A stretch of 64,000 bases of DNA from an uncultured Prevotellaceae bacterium (GTDB lineage: Bacteria > Bacteroidota > Bacteroidia > Bacteroidales > Bacteroidaceae): NCBI GenBank assembly GCA_937898415.1, contig CALDLA010000009.1, positions 8,939 through 72,938 of the forward strand. The letters are read 5' to 3'. Under the pieces are notes generated by a model that saw only the letters and a list, made by a program, of their open reading frames with translations, was not told the origin of the DNA and did not search any database. The position numbers and the translations under genes are program-made. Shown here in pieces: positions 25,841-35,294 of the stretch (positions are counted from its first letter, which is position 1; each line of letters starts with the position of its first letter).

Positions 25841-26776
25841 GTGCTTAGACGTTATGCCCTCATAGCCGCTGTACTCTCAGCCGTGCTGACAGCACGGGCA
25901 CAGTACGACCCCGCGTTCAGTCATTACTGGGCGCTGGAGCCTTCGTATAACCCGGCGGCAGTGGGCAAGGACCCGAAAATGAACGTGGCGGCGGCCTACA
26001 ATATGACGCTGGTGGGATTCGAGCACAGCCCGAAGACCATGTACATCGGCACCGACATGCCCGTCAGCCTGTTAGGCAGCATGCACGGTGTGGGCGTGCA
26101 GATCATGAACGACGAGATAGGACTCTTCTCGCATAAGCGAGTGAGCGGACAGTACGCCTTCCGCTTCCGGCTGCTCGGGGGCAAGCTCAGCATCGGCGTA
26201 CAGGCCGGACTGCTGAGCGAGACGTTCGATGGCTCCGGTGTCGATACGGAACAGGACGGCGACGAGGCCTTTTCCAAGGCCGACGTCACCGGAAACGGCT
26301 TCGACCTGGGCGGCGGACTCTACTACCAGCACCGCAATTGGTACGTGGGAGCATCGGTGCAGCACGCCCTGGCGCCTACCATCGACCTGGGTGAAACCAA
26401 CGAGCTGGAGATAGCCCGTAGTTATTATTTTACGGCTGGATACAATATTCAGCTCAGAAATCCGTTTCTTATGATACAGACCTCGGTGTTCGGGCGTTCC
26501 GACGGCGTTGCCTACAGGGGTGACGTGACGGGGCGCCTGAAGTACACCCACGAGAATAAGGTGATGTATGCCGGCCTGTCCTACAGTCCCACCAACTCGG
26601 TGACGTTGTTGATAGGCGGCTGTTTCCGCGGCATCCTGGTCGGCTACAGCTACGAGGCTTACACCACCGCCATCAACATCGGCAACGGCAGCCACGAGAT
26701 GTTTGTGGGGTACCAGACGGACATCGACTTCGGGAAAAAAGGCCGGAACAGACATCAAAGTGTAAGACTATTATAA
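25841..26776 (+). CDS. PorP/SprF-family type IX secretion membrane protein
   Basis: This 311-residue outer-membrane protein belongs to the PorP/SprF family. It has a signal peptide cut near TARAQ, the family opening YDPAFSHYWALEPSYNPAAVGKD, and a barrel-like pattern of alternating strands with LGGGLYYQHRNWYVGASVQH and the late GLSYSPTNSVTLLIGG. It starts at a GTG and lies 7 nt upstream of gldK, the usual position of porP in type IX secretion operons. PorP-like proteins help to assemble the secretion machine or anchor its cargo. Confidence 0.85.
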   Translation: MLRRYALIAAVLSAVLTARAQYDPAFSHYWALEPSYNPAAVGKDPKMNVAAAYNMTLVGFEHSPKTMYIGTDMPVSLLGSMHGVGVQIMNDEIGLFSHKRVSGQYAFRFRLLGGKLSIGVQAGLLSETFDGSGVDTEQDGDEAFSKADVTGNGFDLGGGLYYQHRNWYVGASVQHALAPTIDLGETNELEIARSYYFTAGYNIQLRNPFLMIQTSVFGRSDGVAYRGDVTGRLKYTHENKVMYAGLSYSPTNSVTLLIGGCFRGILVGYSYEAYTTAINIGNGSHEMFVGYQTDIDFGKKGRNRHQSVRLL

Positions 26777-26783
26777 AAATGAT

Positions 26784-28229
26784 ATGAAAAGACTGACAAT
26801 AGGATTTTGCGCCATGGCGGTGCTGATGATGAGCAGCTGCTTCGGCAGCAAGGTGTCATCAGGCGCCGGTGGCGAACTGACAGGATCGGGAGGCCGGGCT
26901 TTCTCTGAGCCGGCTCCCTTCGGCATGATACTCGTCAAGCGCGGTCATTTGCGCATGGGTATTGACCAGCAGGACTCCCTCTGGGGCAAACAGACACCGG
27001 TGCGCGACATCTCGGTGGACGGATTCTGGATGGACGATACGGAGATTACCAACTCTGAGTACCGCCAGTTTGTGAACTACGTGCGCGACTCCATCCTTCG
27101 TGAGCGCCTGGCCGACCCTAACTACGGCGGCGACGAGTCGTACAAGATTGAAGAAGACAAGAACGGCGACCCCGTGAAGCCTCATCTGAATTGGAAGAAG
27201 TCGCTGCCGCGTAAGCCCAACGAGGACGAGCTGCGCGCTTTCGAGAGCCTCTACGTCACCAACCCCGTGACTGGCGAGAAGATGCTGGACGCCTCGCAGA
27301 TGAACTACCGCTACGAAATCTACGACTACACGACAGCCGCCCTGCGCCGCAACCGTCTGAACCCGGAGGAGCGTAACCTGAACACCGACGTGACCATCGA
27401 CCCGAACGAAAAGGTGTGGATCTCGAAGGACACCGCCTACATCAACGACGAGGGCAAGATTGTGCGCGAGACCATCAACCGCGAACTCAGCGGCCCGTGG
27501 GACTTCCTGAACACGTACATTATTAATATATACCCCGACACGACGTGCTGGGTGAACGACTTCCCCAATGCCGACAATGAGGTGTATATGCGCAACTACT
27601 TCTCGAACTCCGCCTACAACGACTACCCCGTGGTGGGTGTCACCTGGGAGCAGGCCAACGCCTTCTGTGCCTGGCGCACGGAGTACCTGCTGAAGGGCCT
27701 CGGCCCGGCTGCCCGCTACGTACAGCGCTACCGTCTGCCGACAGAGGCTGAGTGGGAGTATGCCGCCCGTGGCAAGGACGGCAATGAGTTCCCCTGGGAG
27801 AACGAGGACGTGGCCTCAGGCAAGGGCTGCTTCTACGCCAACTTCAAGCCCGACAACGGTAACTACACCAAGGACGGTAACCTGATTACCTCGAAGGTGG
27901 GCATCTACAGCGCCAACACCAATGGCCTGTACGACATGGCCGGAAATGTGGCCGAGTGGACATCGACCATCTACACCGAGGCCGGTGTTGATGCCATGAA
28001 CGATGTGAACCCGCAACTGCGCTACAATGCGGCCAAGGAAGACCCCTACCGGCTGAAGAAGAAGTCGGTGCGCGGCGGCTCATGGAAAGACCCTGAGAGC
28101 TACATCCGCTCGGCCTGGCGCAGCAGCGAGTTCCAGAACCAGCCCCGCTCCTACATCGGCTTCCGCTGCGTACGCTCATTAGCCAATACTGTAAGCGAAA
28201 AAGCAAAAACCTCAAAGAAAAGAAAATAA
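26784..28229 (+). CDS. gldK: Type IX secretion lipoprotein GldK/PorK
   Basis: This 481-residue lipoprotein (lipobox SSCFG, cysteine about residue 19) has the formylglycine-generating-enzyme/sulfatase-modifying fold used by GldK. The family signatures are MILVKRGHLRMG near the start, GVTWEQANAFCAWRTEYL (about 282-300), RLPTEAEWEYAARG (about 316-329), the GLYDMAGNVAEWTS segment, and the closing SVRGGSWKDPESYIRSAWR. GldK pairs with GldN as a periplasmic ring under the outer membrane. The gene overlaps nothing and is followed 4 nt later by gldL. Confidence 0.93.
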   Translation: MKRLTIGFCAMAVLMMSSCFGSKVSSGAGGELTGSGGRAFSEPAPFGMILVKRGHLRMGIDQQDSLWGKQTPVRDISVDGFWMDDTEITNSEYRQFVNYVRDSILRERLADPNYGGDESYKIEEDKNGDPVKPHLNWKKSLPRKPNEDELRAFESLYVTNPVTGEKMLDASQMNYRYEIYDYTTAALRRNRLNPEERNLNTDVTIDPNEKVWISKDTAYINDEGKIVRETINRELSGPWDFLNTYIINIYPDTTCWVNDFPNADNEVYMRNYFSNSAYNDYPVVGVTWEQANAFCAWRTEYLLKGLGPAARYVQRYRLPTEAEWEYAARGKDGNEFPWENEDVASGKGCFYANFKPDNGNYTKDGNLITSKVGIYSANTNGLYDMAGNVAEWTSTIYTEAGVDAMNDVNPQLRYNAAKEDPYRLKKKSVRGGSWKDPESYIRSAWRSSEFQNQPRSYIGFRCVRSLANTVSEKAKTSKKRK

Positions 28230-28232
28230 GCC

Positions 28233-29168
28233 ATGACCAGATACAGTAAATTCAATATCATCTACCGGCTGCAGAAGTGGCTGGATAGTGTCCCCGGACA
28301 GACGTTCATGAACTACGCCTACAGCTGGGGTGCCTCCATTGTGATTCTCGGTACGCTCTTCAAGCTGACCCACCTGCCAGGTGCCAACTTCATGCTGTTC
28401 CTCGGCATGGGTACTGAGGTTGTCGTGTTCTTCATCGCGGCCTTCGACCGTCCGTTCGACAAGACGGCCGACGGCATGGAACTGCCGACGCATGTCAATG
28501 AAATCGGAGCGGTGGCTGCTGCAACGGCTGTTCCGCAGCAAGGCGAACAAGCCGAAACGGACGGCGAAGGTGCCGTCTATAGCGGCAGTGGCGAGGGCAT
28601 CGTCTATGGCGGTGGCGGCGGCACGGTGATTGGTGGCGGCGGCGTCATTGGCGGCGGTACGGTGATTATTGGCGGCGGTGGAGCTGCGACAGCACCTCAG
28701 AGCAGCGGACAAGCTGCTGATGCCGGACAGATAGCAGCCTTGGCCGAAGGTGCCGGACAGGCAGCCGTTGACAGCGAGGCTATCGCAGCCGTTGCCTCGT
28801 CGGTAACGACCGTTGCTGGCGGCAGCGTGGCAGCACCTGTACCCGTCAATCCCGAACTGGAAGAGGCAACCGCCAACTATGTGGACGAGCTGAAGCGCCT
28901 GACAGAGATGCTGTCGAAGGTGGCTGAGCAGAGTGAACGCCTGACACGCGACTCGGAGGAGATGGAGAACCTGAACCGCACGCTGACGGGCATCTGCAAA
29001 ATCTACGAGATGCAGCTCAAGGGCGCCAGCCAGCAGATTGGCACCATTGACGAGATTAACGAGCAGACGCGCAAGATGGCTGACCAGATAGCCGAACTGA
29101 ACCAAATCTACACCCGCATGATTGAGGCTATGACGGTGAACATGCCCAAGGCCCCAATAACCCAGTAA
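28233..29168 (+). CDS. gldL: Type IX secretion inner-membrane motor protein GldL, with glycine-rich insert
   Basis: This 311-residue protein has the GldL layout. Two N-terminal membrane helices (about 25-45 and 50-72, with WGASIVILGTLFKLTHLPG containing the conserved charged core) are followed by a cytoplasmic coiled coil from about 205 to 305. GldL with GldM forms the proton-driven motor of type IX secretion. Between the two parts is an unusual glycine-rich run (about 115-160) built of GGGGTVIGGGG-like repeats, then an Ala-rich linker. The family is usually somewhat shorter, so this insert is lineage-specific or a repeat expansion. It sits 4 nt after gldK. Confidence 0.93.
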   Translation: MTRYSKFNIIYRLQKWLDSVPGQTFMNYAYSWGASIVILGTLFKLTHLPGANFMLFLGMGTEVVVFFIAAFDRPFDKTADGMELPTHVNEIGAVAAATAVPQQGEQAETDGEGAVYSGSGEGIVYGGGGGTVIGGGGVIGGGTVIIGGGGAATAPQSSGQAADAGQIAALAEGAGQAAVDSEAIAAVASSVTTVAGGSVAAPVPVNPELEEATANYVDELKRLTEMLSKVAEQSERLTRDSEEMENLNRTLTGICKIYEMQLKGASQQIGTIDEINEQTRKMADQIAELNQIYTRMIEAMTVNMPKAPITQ

Positions 29169-29214
29169 TCCCAGTAGCCCCAGAGGTCCCATTAGCCCCA
29201 TAAAACAATAACCC

Positions 29215-30783
29215 ATGGCAATAAAGAAAAGACCGGTATCTCCGCGCCAGAAGATGATCAACCTGATGTACGTCGTCTTGATGGCCATGCTTGCCCTGAA
29301 CGTCTCGAATGAGGTGCTCAATGGCTTCGCCATCGTCGGCGAGAGCATCGGACGGACTACCGAGAACGCTATCAAGGACAACCAAGCCATCTACGAAGCC
29401 TTCGAACAGCAGATGAAAGCCAACCCCCAGAAAGTGAAGGAGTGGTACGACAAGGCTCAGCAGGTGCGCCAGATGAGCGACTCGCTCTATAACTTTGCCG
29501 CCGAACTGAAACTGGCCATCGCCCGCGAGGCCGACGGTGAAGAGGGAGACCCCGAGAACCTGGAAAACCAGGAAGACCTGGAGGCCTCAAACCAAGTGAT
29601 GTTAGCCCCAGGACGAGGACGTGGCGATGCGCTGAAGCAGGCTATCGACTCGTACCGTGAACGCATTCTGAAGATGATTCCCGACACGGCCAAGCAGCGC
29701 AACATTGCCAACGACCTCACCACCGAGGTGTCGGCCAAGAAGCGCACACTCGGCAAGAACTGGCAGGAGACGCAGTTTGAGTCCATGCCGGCCATCGCTG
29801 CCGTCACCATTCTCTCGAAACTGCAGGGCGACGTGCGCAATGCTGAAAAGGAGGTGCTGCACACGCTGGTACAGAACATCGACGTGAAGGATATCCGCGT
29901 CAACCTACTGGAGGCATTCGTCATCCCCAACTCTCAGACGGTCGTCCGTGGCGACAAATTCTCGGCCAAGATTGTGATGGCTGCCGTCGATACGACCCAG
30001 GTGCCCGACATCTACATCGGCGGAAAGAAAATGACCCTGCGCGACAATACCTATGAACTGGTCTGCGGACGCACGGGTGACTTCACCCTGGCCGGATACA
30101 TTGAGACTGTCAACGGCAACGGCGACAAGATTCGCCGCGACTTCTCGCAGAAGTACACCGTCGTCGACCCCTCGGCCACCGTCTCGGCTGACCTGATGAA
30201 CATGCTCTATGCCGGTTACTCGAACCCCATCAGCGTATCGGTGCCGGGCGTACCTCTTAATAAGATTCAGGCCTCGATGAGCGGCGGAGGAACCCTGCAG
30301 CCCACAGGCCCCGGCAAGTATATTGCCCGTCCGTCGAAGGTAGGCGAGAACGTGACCATCACTGTCACCTCGACCAACACCGGACGGCCGCAGCAGATGG
30401 GACAGTTCACCTTCCGCGTGCGCAAGTTACCCGACCCCACCCCGTTCATCCCTATCCGCGACGAGCAGGGCAACCCCTCACGCTTCAAGGGAGGCGGTAT
30501 GGCGAAGGGTAGTCTGATGGGCATGGAGGGCATTGGTGCCGCCATCGACGACGGTATTCTCGACATCGCCTTCAGGGTGGTATCGTTCGAGACGGTATTC
30601 TTCGACAACATGGGTAACGCCGTGCCCATGGCCAGCAACGGCGCACAGTTCAGCGACCGCCAGAAGGACACGTTCCGCAAACTGGCCCGCAACCGCCGCT
30701 TCTATATCTCGCGCGTCGTTGCTGTCGGCCCCGACGGCATCCAGCGCACCTTGCAGAACCCGATGGAAATCATTGTGAAGTAA
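29215..30783 (+). CDS. gldM: Type IX secretion motor/shaft protein GldM
   Basis: This 522-residue protein starts with the GldM signature SPRQKMINLMYVVLMAMLAL, a single membrane helix at about residues 13-33. The periplasmic domains follow: a helical D1 domain (to about 230) and three beta domains with motifs such as AIVMAAVDTT and YIGGKKM. GldM dimers span the periplasm and couple the GldL motor to the GldK/N ring. The gap from gldL (46 nt) is a short C/A-rich simple repeat. Confidence 0.95.
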   Translation: MAIKKRPVSPRQKMINLMYVVLMAMLALNVSNEVLNGFAIVGESIGRTTENAIKDNQAIYEAFEQQMKANPQKVKEWYDKAQQVRQMSDSLYNFAAELKLAIAREADGEEGDPENLENQEDLEASNQVMLAPGRGRGDALKQAIDSYRERILKMIPDTAKQRNIANDLTTEVSAKKRTLGKNWQETQFESMPAIAAVTILSKLQGDVRNAEKEVLHTLVQNIDVKDIRVNLLEAFVIPNSQTVVRGDKFSAKIVMAAVDTTQVPDIYIGGKKMTLRDNTYELVCGRTGDFTLAGYIETVNGNGDKIRRDFSQKYTVVDPSATVSADLMNMLYAGYSNPISVSVPGVPLNKIQASMSGGGTLQPTGPGKYIARPSKVGENVTITVTSTNTGRPQQMGQFTFRVRKLPDPTPFIPIRDEQGNPSRFKGGGMAKGSLMGMEGIGAAIDDGILDIAFRVVSFETVFFDNMGNAVPMASNGAQFSDRQKDTFRKLARNRRFYISRVVAVGPDGIQRTLQNPMEIIVK

Positions 30784-30843
30784 GCGGCGCTACGCGCCTA
30801 GTGAGAAGTGAAGAGTGAAAAGTGAAATAATAAGACTGATATA

Positions 30844-31968
30844 ATGGAAAGAAAGGAAATGAATAATAAGGGAATATTGAGCAGCCGTTGGATGGTGCTT
30901 GTTGCACTATTCGCTATTCACTGTTCACTATTCACTAGCGAAGCGCAAGCGCAGCCTAAAAAGAGCCGCGTACAGCAAACACAACAGTCTCAGAAGTCCC
31001 AGACATCTAAGACATCTCAGACATCCCAGAACAGCAGTATGACGCGCCGTATGCAGATCAGCTATCCCGTGGCCATCGACATGCCTGAGGACGTGGTATG
31101 GCGCCGCGACATCTACCGCGAGATCGACCTCAATGAGGAAGCCAACGCCGGACTGTACTACCCCGTACAACCGCAGGGCAAGCAGATGAACCTGTTTACC
31201 TACATCTTCAAGCTGGCCCAGGGCGGCTACATCCCCATCTACGAATACTCCGTGGCCAATGACGGCAACGATGACTTCTCGGACGGAGCCAAGGTGAAGC
31301 TGAAGACGGTGCTCGACAACTACCACATCTTCTACGAGGAGCAGGACGGCAAACTGAAGATTGACAACAGCGACATCCCGTCGCAGGAGGTGATGAAGTA
31401 CTTCCTGAAGGAGAGTGCCTACTATGACCAGAGCAACGCCACCTTCCACATCAAGCCGCTGGCTCTCTGTCCCGTAATGATGCGCGAGGACGACTTCGGC
31501 GGCGAGGCTGCCCAGTACCCGCTCTTCTGGATTAAGTACAGCGACCTGGAGCCCTACCTGAGCCGCCAGACCATCATGACGTCCGACGTCAACAACGCTG
31601 CCGTCATGTCGATGGACGACTACTTCACCCTGAACAAGTACAAGGGCAAGATCTACAAGACCAACAACATGCTGGGCAAGACGCTGGCTCAGCTTGCCGG
31701 AGGCGACACCGCCAAATACACCAAAGAACAGCAGCGGATAGAGGCTGAACTGGAGGCGTTCAAGAACAACATCTTCGGCGACAAGCTGAAGCGTGACTCG
31801 CTTGACAGCGTGGCCGACACCAAGGCCGGCAAAGCCACCAAGTCAGCCAAGAAGGAGCGCAAGGCCAAGACCAAGACCGAGAAGGCCAGCCGCCGCACCA
31901 AGTCGTCGGCTTCGTCAAGTTCGTCTTCAAGTGCCGCCCGCGTATCCGTACGCCGCCAACGCCACTAA
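30844..31968 (+). CDS. gldN: Type IX secretion ring protein GldN/PorN
   Basis: This 374-residue periplasmic protein has a signal peptide (cut near SEAQAQ), then a Gln/Ser/Thr-rich stretch (SQKSQTSKTSQTSQN, about 48-62) before the GldN domain. Family features are DMPEDVVWRRDIYREIDL (about 79-96) and the later PLFWIKYSDLEPYL. It pairs with GldK in the ring under the outer membrane. The C-terminus is Lys/Ser-rich and low in complexity. The signal-peptide coding DNA contains a run of TTCACT-like units (30908-30936), matching the simple-repeat spacer just upstream of the gene (30799-30830). An alternative ATG lies at 30859. Confidence 0.92.
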   Translation: MERKEMNNKGILSSRWMVLVALFAIHCSLFTSEAQAQPKKSRVQQTQQSQKSQTSKTSQTSQNSSMTRRMQISYPVAIDMPEDVVWRRDIYREIDLNEEANAGLYYPVQPQGKQMNLFTYIFKLAQGGYIPIYEYSVANDGNDDFSDGAKVKLKTVLDNYHIFYEEQDGKLKIDNSDIPSQEVMKYFLKESAYYDQSNATFHIKPLALCPVMMREDDFGGEAAQYPLFWIKYSDLEPYLSRQTIMTSDVNNAAVMSMDDYFTLNKYKGKIYKTNNMLGKTLAQLAGGDTAKYTKEQQRIEAELEAFKNNIFGDKLKRDSLDSVADTKAGKATKSAKKERKAKTKTEKASRRTKSSASSSSSSSAARVSVRRQRH

Positions 31969-31981
31969 GGACTGAGAAGTG

Positions 31982-32605
31982 ATGGGCAGGAAGTGGATCG
32001 TTCTCTTGACTGTCATCCTGTGCCAGTCAGTGCAGGCGGGTAAACCTGTGAATTTTGCCCTCAAGGGAGGACTGGAACTGACAGAAATGACCTTTAGCGG
32101 CCACGACCTGGACGACAGCAACAGGGCAGGTTTCTACATCGGCCCCATGCTGGGAATCTCACTACCGGTCGTCGGACTGGGCATCGACGTATCGCTCCTC
32201 TACAACCAGCGTTCTCTGAAGGTGGACGGTGAACGGCTCAAGCAGAAGAGCCTGTTGATACCGGCCAACGTGCGCTACGGCATAGACATCGGCGACGCCC
32301 TCGGCATCTTCTTCAGCGGCGGCCCTCAGCTGGCCTTCAACGTAGGCAAGGACATCTATTACTGGAAGGACGAACAGAAAGACAATCACCAGTACATCCT
32401 GCAAAACACGCTCGTCAGTTTCAACTTCGGTGCCGGTGTCCACATCGGACCGCGACTGGAAGCTGGCATCTACTATAACATTCCCTTGGGCAAGACTGCC
32501 GACTTCACATGGGACAAACTGAGCTCGGAACTGAGGGAGACCACCTGGAGCCGCGCCAAATCGAGAACCAACGTCTGGCACATTGCCGTGGCCTTATACT
32601 TCTGA
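31982..32605 (+). CDS. Small outer-membrane beta-barrel protein (PorT-like)
   Basis: This protein of about 207 residues has a signal peptide (cut near VQAGK) and an alternating strand pattern typical of eight-stranded barrels: NFALKGGLELTEMTF, GFYIGPMLGISLPV, IDVSLLYNQRSLKV, and the closing aromatic WHIAVALYF. It lies 13 nt after gldN and may belong to the type IX operon, where PorT-like barrels also occur. I cannot assign it more closely. The ATG at 31982 was preferred to an adjoining GTG. It ends 6 nt before priA and in the same frame. Confidence 0.75.
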   Translation: MGRKWIVLLTVILCQSVQAGKPVNFALKGGLELTEMTFSGHDLDDSNRAGFYIGPMLGISLPVVGLGIDVSLLYNQRSLKVDGERLKQKSLLIPANVRYGIDIGDALGIFFSGGPQLAFNVGKDIYYWKDEQKDNHQYILQNTLVSFNFGAGVHIGPRLEAGIYYNIPLGKTADFTWDKLSSELRETTWSRAKSRTNVWHIAVALYF

Positions 32606-32611
32606 TACGCC

Positions 32612-34888
32612 TTGAACTTTGCCGACATCATACTGCCCGTGCCGCTCGACGGCACTTTTACCTACGCCGTACCGTCCCAGTGGCAACAGCAGGCGGCGCC
32701 GGGATGCCGTGTACTCGTCCCCTTCGGACGCGGCAAGCAGTATGTCGGACTGATTGCCACCCTACACGACAACCGTCCCGAGGGCTACGAGGTGAAGGAC
32801 ATCCAGATGCTCATCGACACACAGCCGATATTGCTTCCTGAGCAGTATCGGCTGTGGCAGTGGATAGCCGACTATTATATGTCGCCCATCGGCGAGGTTT
32901 TCAAGGCGGCCCTGCCTGCCGGACTGAAGGCCGAGGACGGCTACCGTCCGAAGACGGAGACCTACATCCGACTGACTCCCCAGTTCCGCAACGAGCAGTC
33001 GCTGCACATCGCCCTCGACATGCTGAAACGGGCACAGAAGCAGCTGGACTGCTTCGTGGAGTTCCTGACTCTCTCGGGAGCCGACATGAATCCCGAATGC
33101 CCGGCCGAAGTCACACGCGAGGAACTGATGAACTCGTCGAACGCCACCCTCCAGACCGTCACCATGCTGCAGAAACGCGGCATGCTGGAGACCTATGAGG
33201 TGGAGGTGGGCCGACTGAATCACGGCGGCGAGCCACACCCTGAGAATATCAAACGCCTGAGCGAGGCTCAGGAAACGGCCTACAACCAGATACTGCTGTC
33301 GATGATGAAGAAGCAGGTGACATTGCTCCACGGCGTCACCTCCAGTGGCAAGACCGAAATCTATATCCACCTCATCCAGCGCGAGATAGAGCAGCACCGG
33401 CAGGTGCTCTACCTGCTGCCCGAGATTGCCCTGACCGTACAGATGATGGACCGTCTGCGCCGCGTCTTCGGCGACCGCTTGGGCATCTATCACTCCAAGT
33501 ACAGCGATGCCGAGCGGGTGGAAATCTGGCAGAAGCAACTCTCCGGCCATCCTTACGACGTCATCCTCGGTGCCCGTTCTGCCGTTTTCCTGCCCTTCCA
33601 ACGGCTCGGCCTCGTCATCGTCGACGAGGAGCACGAGACCAGCTTCAAGCAGCAGGACCCCATGCCCCGCTATCATGCACGCTCAGCAGCCATCATGATG
33701 GCAAGTCTCACTCCACCCTCCACCCTCCACCCTCCACGAGTGTTACTCGGCTCCGCCACCCCCTCGATGGAGTCCTACCACAACGCGATGACGGGCAAGT
33801 ACGGCTATGTGCAGCTGACGGAGCGCCACCAAGGGCTCGAATTGCCTGAGATACAGGTCGTGGACATCAAGGACCTGCAGCACCGCAAGATGATGAACGG
33901 TCCCTTCTCACCGCTTCTGTTAACACGCATACGCGAGGCGCTGGAACGTGGCGAACAGGCCATCCTCTTCCAGAACCGCCGAGGCTACGCCCCGATGTTG
34001 GAGTGCAAGTCGTGCGGATGGGTGCCCCACTGCCAGAACTGTGATGTATCGCTGACGCTCCACCGACAGATGAACCAGCTGGTCTGCCACTATTGCGGCG
34101 CCGTCTATCAGGTGCCCATAGAGTGTCCCAACTGCGGCGACATCCATCTGCAGGCCCACGGCTATGGTACGGAGAAGATTGAGGCCGACGTACGCGACAT
34201 TTTCCCTGAAGCCCGCATCAGCCGCATGGACCTCGACACCACCCGTACCCGCAATGCCTACGAACGGCTCATCAGCGACTTCGCCTCCGGGCGCACCAAC
34301 CTGCTCATCGGCACCCAGATGATTTCCAAGGGTCTCGACTTCGACCGTGTCAGCATCGTCGGCATCTTAGATGCTGATAAAATGCTCAACTATCCCGACT
34401 TCCGGGCTTACGAGCACGCCTTCATGATGATGTCTCAGGTCAGCGGACGCGCCGGACGCAAAGGGCGACGCGGACTGGTCATCCTACAGACGCGCCAGCC
34501 CCAACTGCCCATCATTCAGCAGATTGTACGCGGTGACTACCCCACCCTCTACCGCACGCTCTGCACCGAGCGCCAGCAGTTCCACTACCCACCCTTCTAC
34601 CGACTTATCGACGTCTACCTGAAACACCGCAGCGACGAATTGGTCGAGGTTGCCGCCCAGGAGCTGGGCTTCCGCCTGCGCCAGTGGTTCGGCGGTCGCG
34701 TCCTCGGCCCCGACAAACCCGGCATCTCGCGCGTAAAATCCCTCTGCATCCGCAAACTCGTCCTCAAATTAGAGAACAGCCTCAACATGGCCGAGGTGCG
34801 CCGATACCTGACGCTTGCCCAACAGCAGATGCTCCAGGACAAGCGCTACGCCTCCCTCCAGGTCTATTACGACGTTGACCCCCTCTGA
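32612..34888 (+). CDS. priA: Primosomal protein N' (PriA helicase)
   Basis: This 758-residue superfamily-2 helicase restarts stalled replication forks by loading DnaB away from oriC. It has the N-terminal DNA-binding domain (FADIILPVPLDGTFTYAVP), Walker A GVTSSGKT (241-248), a DEEH box (338-341), eight zinc-binding cysteines between about 465 and 510 (CKSCGW, CQNC, CHYCG, CPNCG), and helicase motifs V-VI near GTQMISKGLDF and SGRAGRKGRRG. It must start at a TTG (32612), because the stop of the upstream gene is 6 nt before it in the same frame. A short insert TPPSTLHPP (about 369-377) is encoded by a CCACCCT simple repeat. Confidence 0.95.
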   Translation: MNFADIILPVPLDGTFTYAVPSQWQQQAAPGCRVLVPFGRGKQYVGLIATLHDNRPEGYEVKDIQMLIDTQPILLPEQYRLWQWIADYYMSPIGEVFKAALPAGLKAEDGYRPKTETYIRLTPQFRNEQSLHIALDMLKRAQKQLDCFVEFLTLSGADMNPECPAEVTREELMNSSNATLQTVTMLQKRGMLETYEVEVGRLNHGGEPHPENIKRLSEAQETAYNQILLSMMKKQVTLLHGVTSSGKTEIYIHLIQREIEQHRQVLYLLPEIALTVQMMDRLRRVFGDRLGIYHSKYSDAERVEIWQKQLSGHPYDVILGARSAVFLPFQRLGLVIVDEEHETSFKQQDPMPRYHARSAAIMMASLTPPSTLHPPRVLLGSATPSMESYHNAMTGKYGYVQLTERHQGLELPEIQVVDIKDLQHRKMMNGPFSPLLLTRIREALERGEQAILFQNRRGYAPMLECKSCGWVPHCQNCDVSLTLHRQMNQLVCHYCGAVYQVPIECPNCGDIHLQAHGYGTEKIEADVRDIFPEARISRMDLDTTRTRNAYERLISDFASGRTNLLIGTQMISKGLDFDRVSIVGILDADKMLNYPDFRAYEHAFMMMSQVSGRAGRKGRRGLVILQTRQPQLPIIQQIVRGDYPTLYRTLCTERQQFHYPPFYRLIDVYLKHRSDELVEVAAQELGFRLRQWFGGRVLGPDKPGISRVKSLCIRKLVLKLENSLNMAEVRRYLTLAQQQMLQDKRYASLQVYYDVDPL

Positions 34889-34895
34889 CAAATTT

Positions 34896-34953
34896 TACGA
34901 AGCCTTCCAACACTTTTTTGGAAGCCATGGAAAAAGTGTTGGATGGCTTCGTA
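34896..34953. repeat. Long inverted repeat directly after priA
   Basis: The arms at 34896-34918 and 34931-34953 match at 22 of 23 positions around a 12-nt loop. The structure begins 8 nt after the priA stop. It is longer than an ordinary terminator, although the left arm ends in a T run. It may be a bidirectional terminator or a small palindromic element. Confidence 0.6.
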
Positions 34954-35013
34954 GCAAGAAATGCGTAGGCAAGCACATTGAACCTATTGTTCTTTCTTGG
35001 CATAAAATCGCCT

Positions 35014-35059
35014 TTATTCCGCTATGAAGGGCGAGAAACTATAAGGTTTAGCGGAATAA
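35014..35059. repeat. Inverted repeat in the priA-ATPase gap
   Basis: TTATTCCGCTA (35014-35024) and TAGCGGAATAA (35049-35059) pair perfectly with a 24-nt loop. The 406-nt gap between priA and the ATPase remnant holds this, the larger repeat at 34896-34953, and a possible small RNA, but no gene. Confidence 0.45.
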
Positions 35060-35147
35060 GCTTTATTTCATTCCGTTTTTAACACTTTGCAGTGTTGATA
35101 TTACGATTTTTTTAAACTTTGCAGCACGATTGAAAACGAAAGCATTG

Positions 35148-35248
35148 TATATTTGCAGCCAAACAAAACAGGAAAGTATGAGCTTTTTATCAAAAATCTC
35201 ATTAAAAAACTTAGATTTTTGATGATTTGCTCATACTTTTTTTTGGCT
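35148..35248 (+). ncRNA. Candidate small RNA: promoter box, long hairpin, T run
   Basis: TATATTTG at 35148-35155 matches the TAnnTTTG box. From about 35162 the sequence forms a long imperfect hairpin (arms roughly 35173-35199 and 35212-35238, about 22 of 27 paired) that ends in a run of eight T. Promoter, hairpin and T run within 100 nt look like a short untranslated transcript. A leader or attenuator of the following ATPase gene is the alternative. Confidence 0.3.
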
Positions 35249-35265
35249 GATTGACTTTTTTTCCT

Positions 35266-35273
35266 TACATTTG
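35266..35273 (+). promoter_or_regulatory. Promoter -7 box of the ATPase remnant
   Basis: TACATTTG matches TAnnTTTG, 22 nt before the ATG at 35295. A second match, TATATTTG, follows at 35278-35285. Confidence 0.35.
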
Positions 35274-35294
35274 CAGCTATATTTGGTAACTGTT

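Noticed and set aside
28212..29390. A 392-codon minus-strand open frame opposite gldL
   Set aside because: It overlaps gldL completely and has repeats that only mirror the Gly-rich insert.
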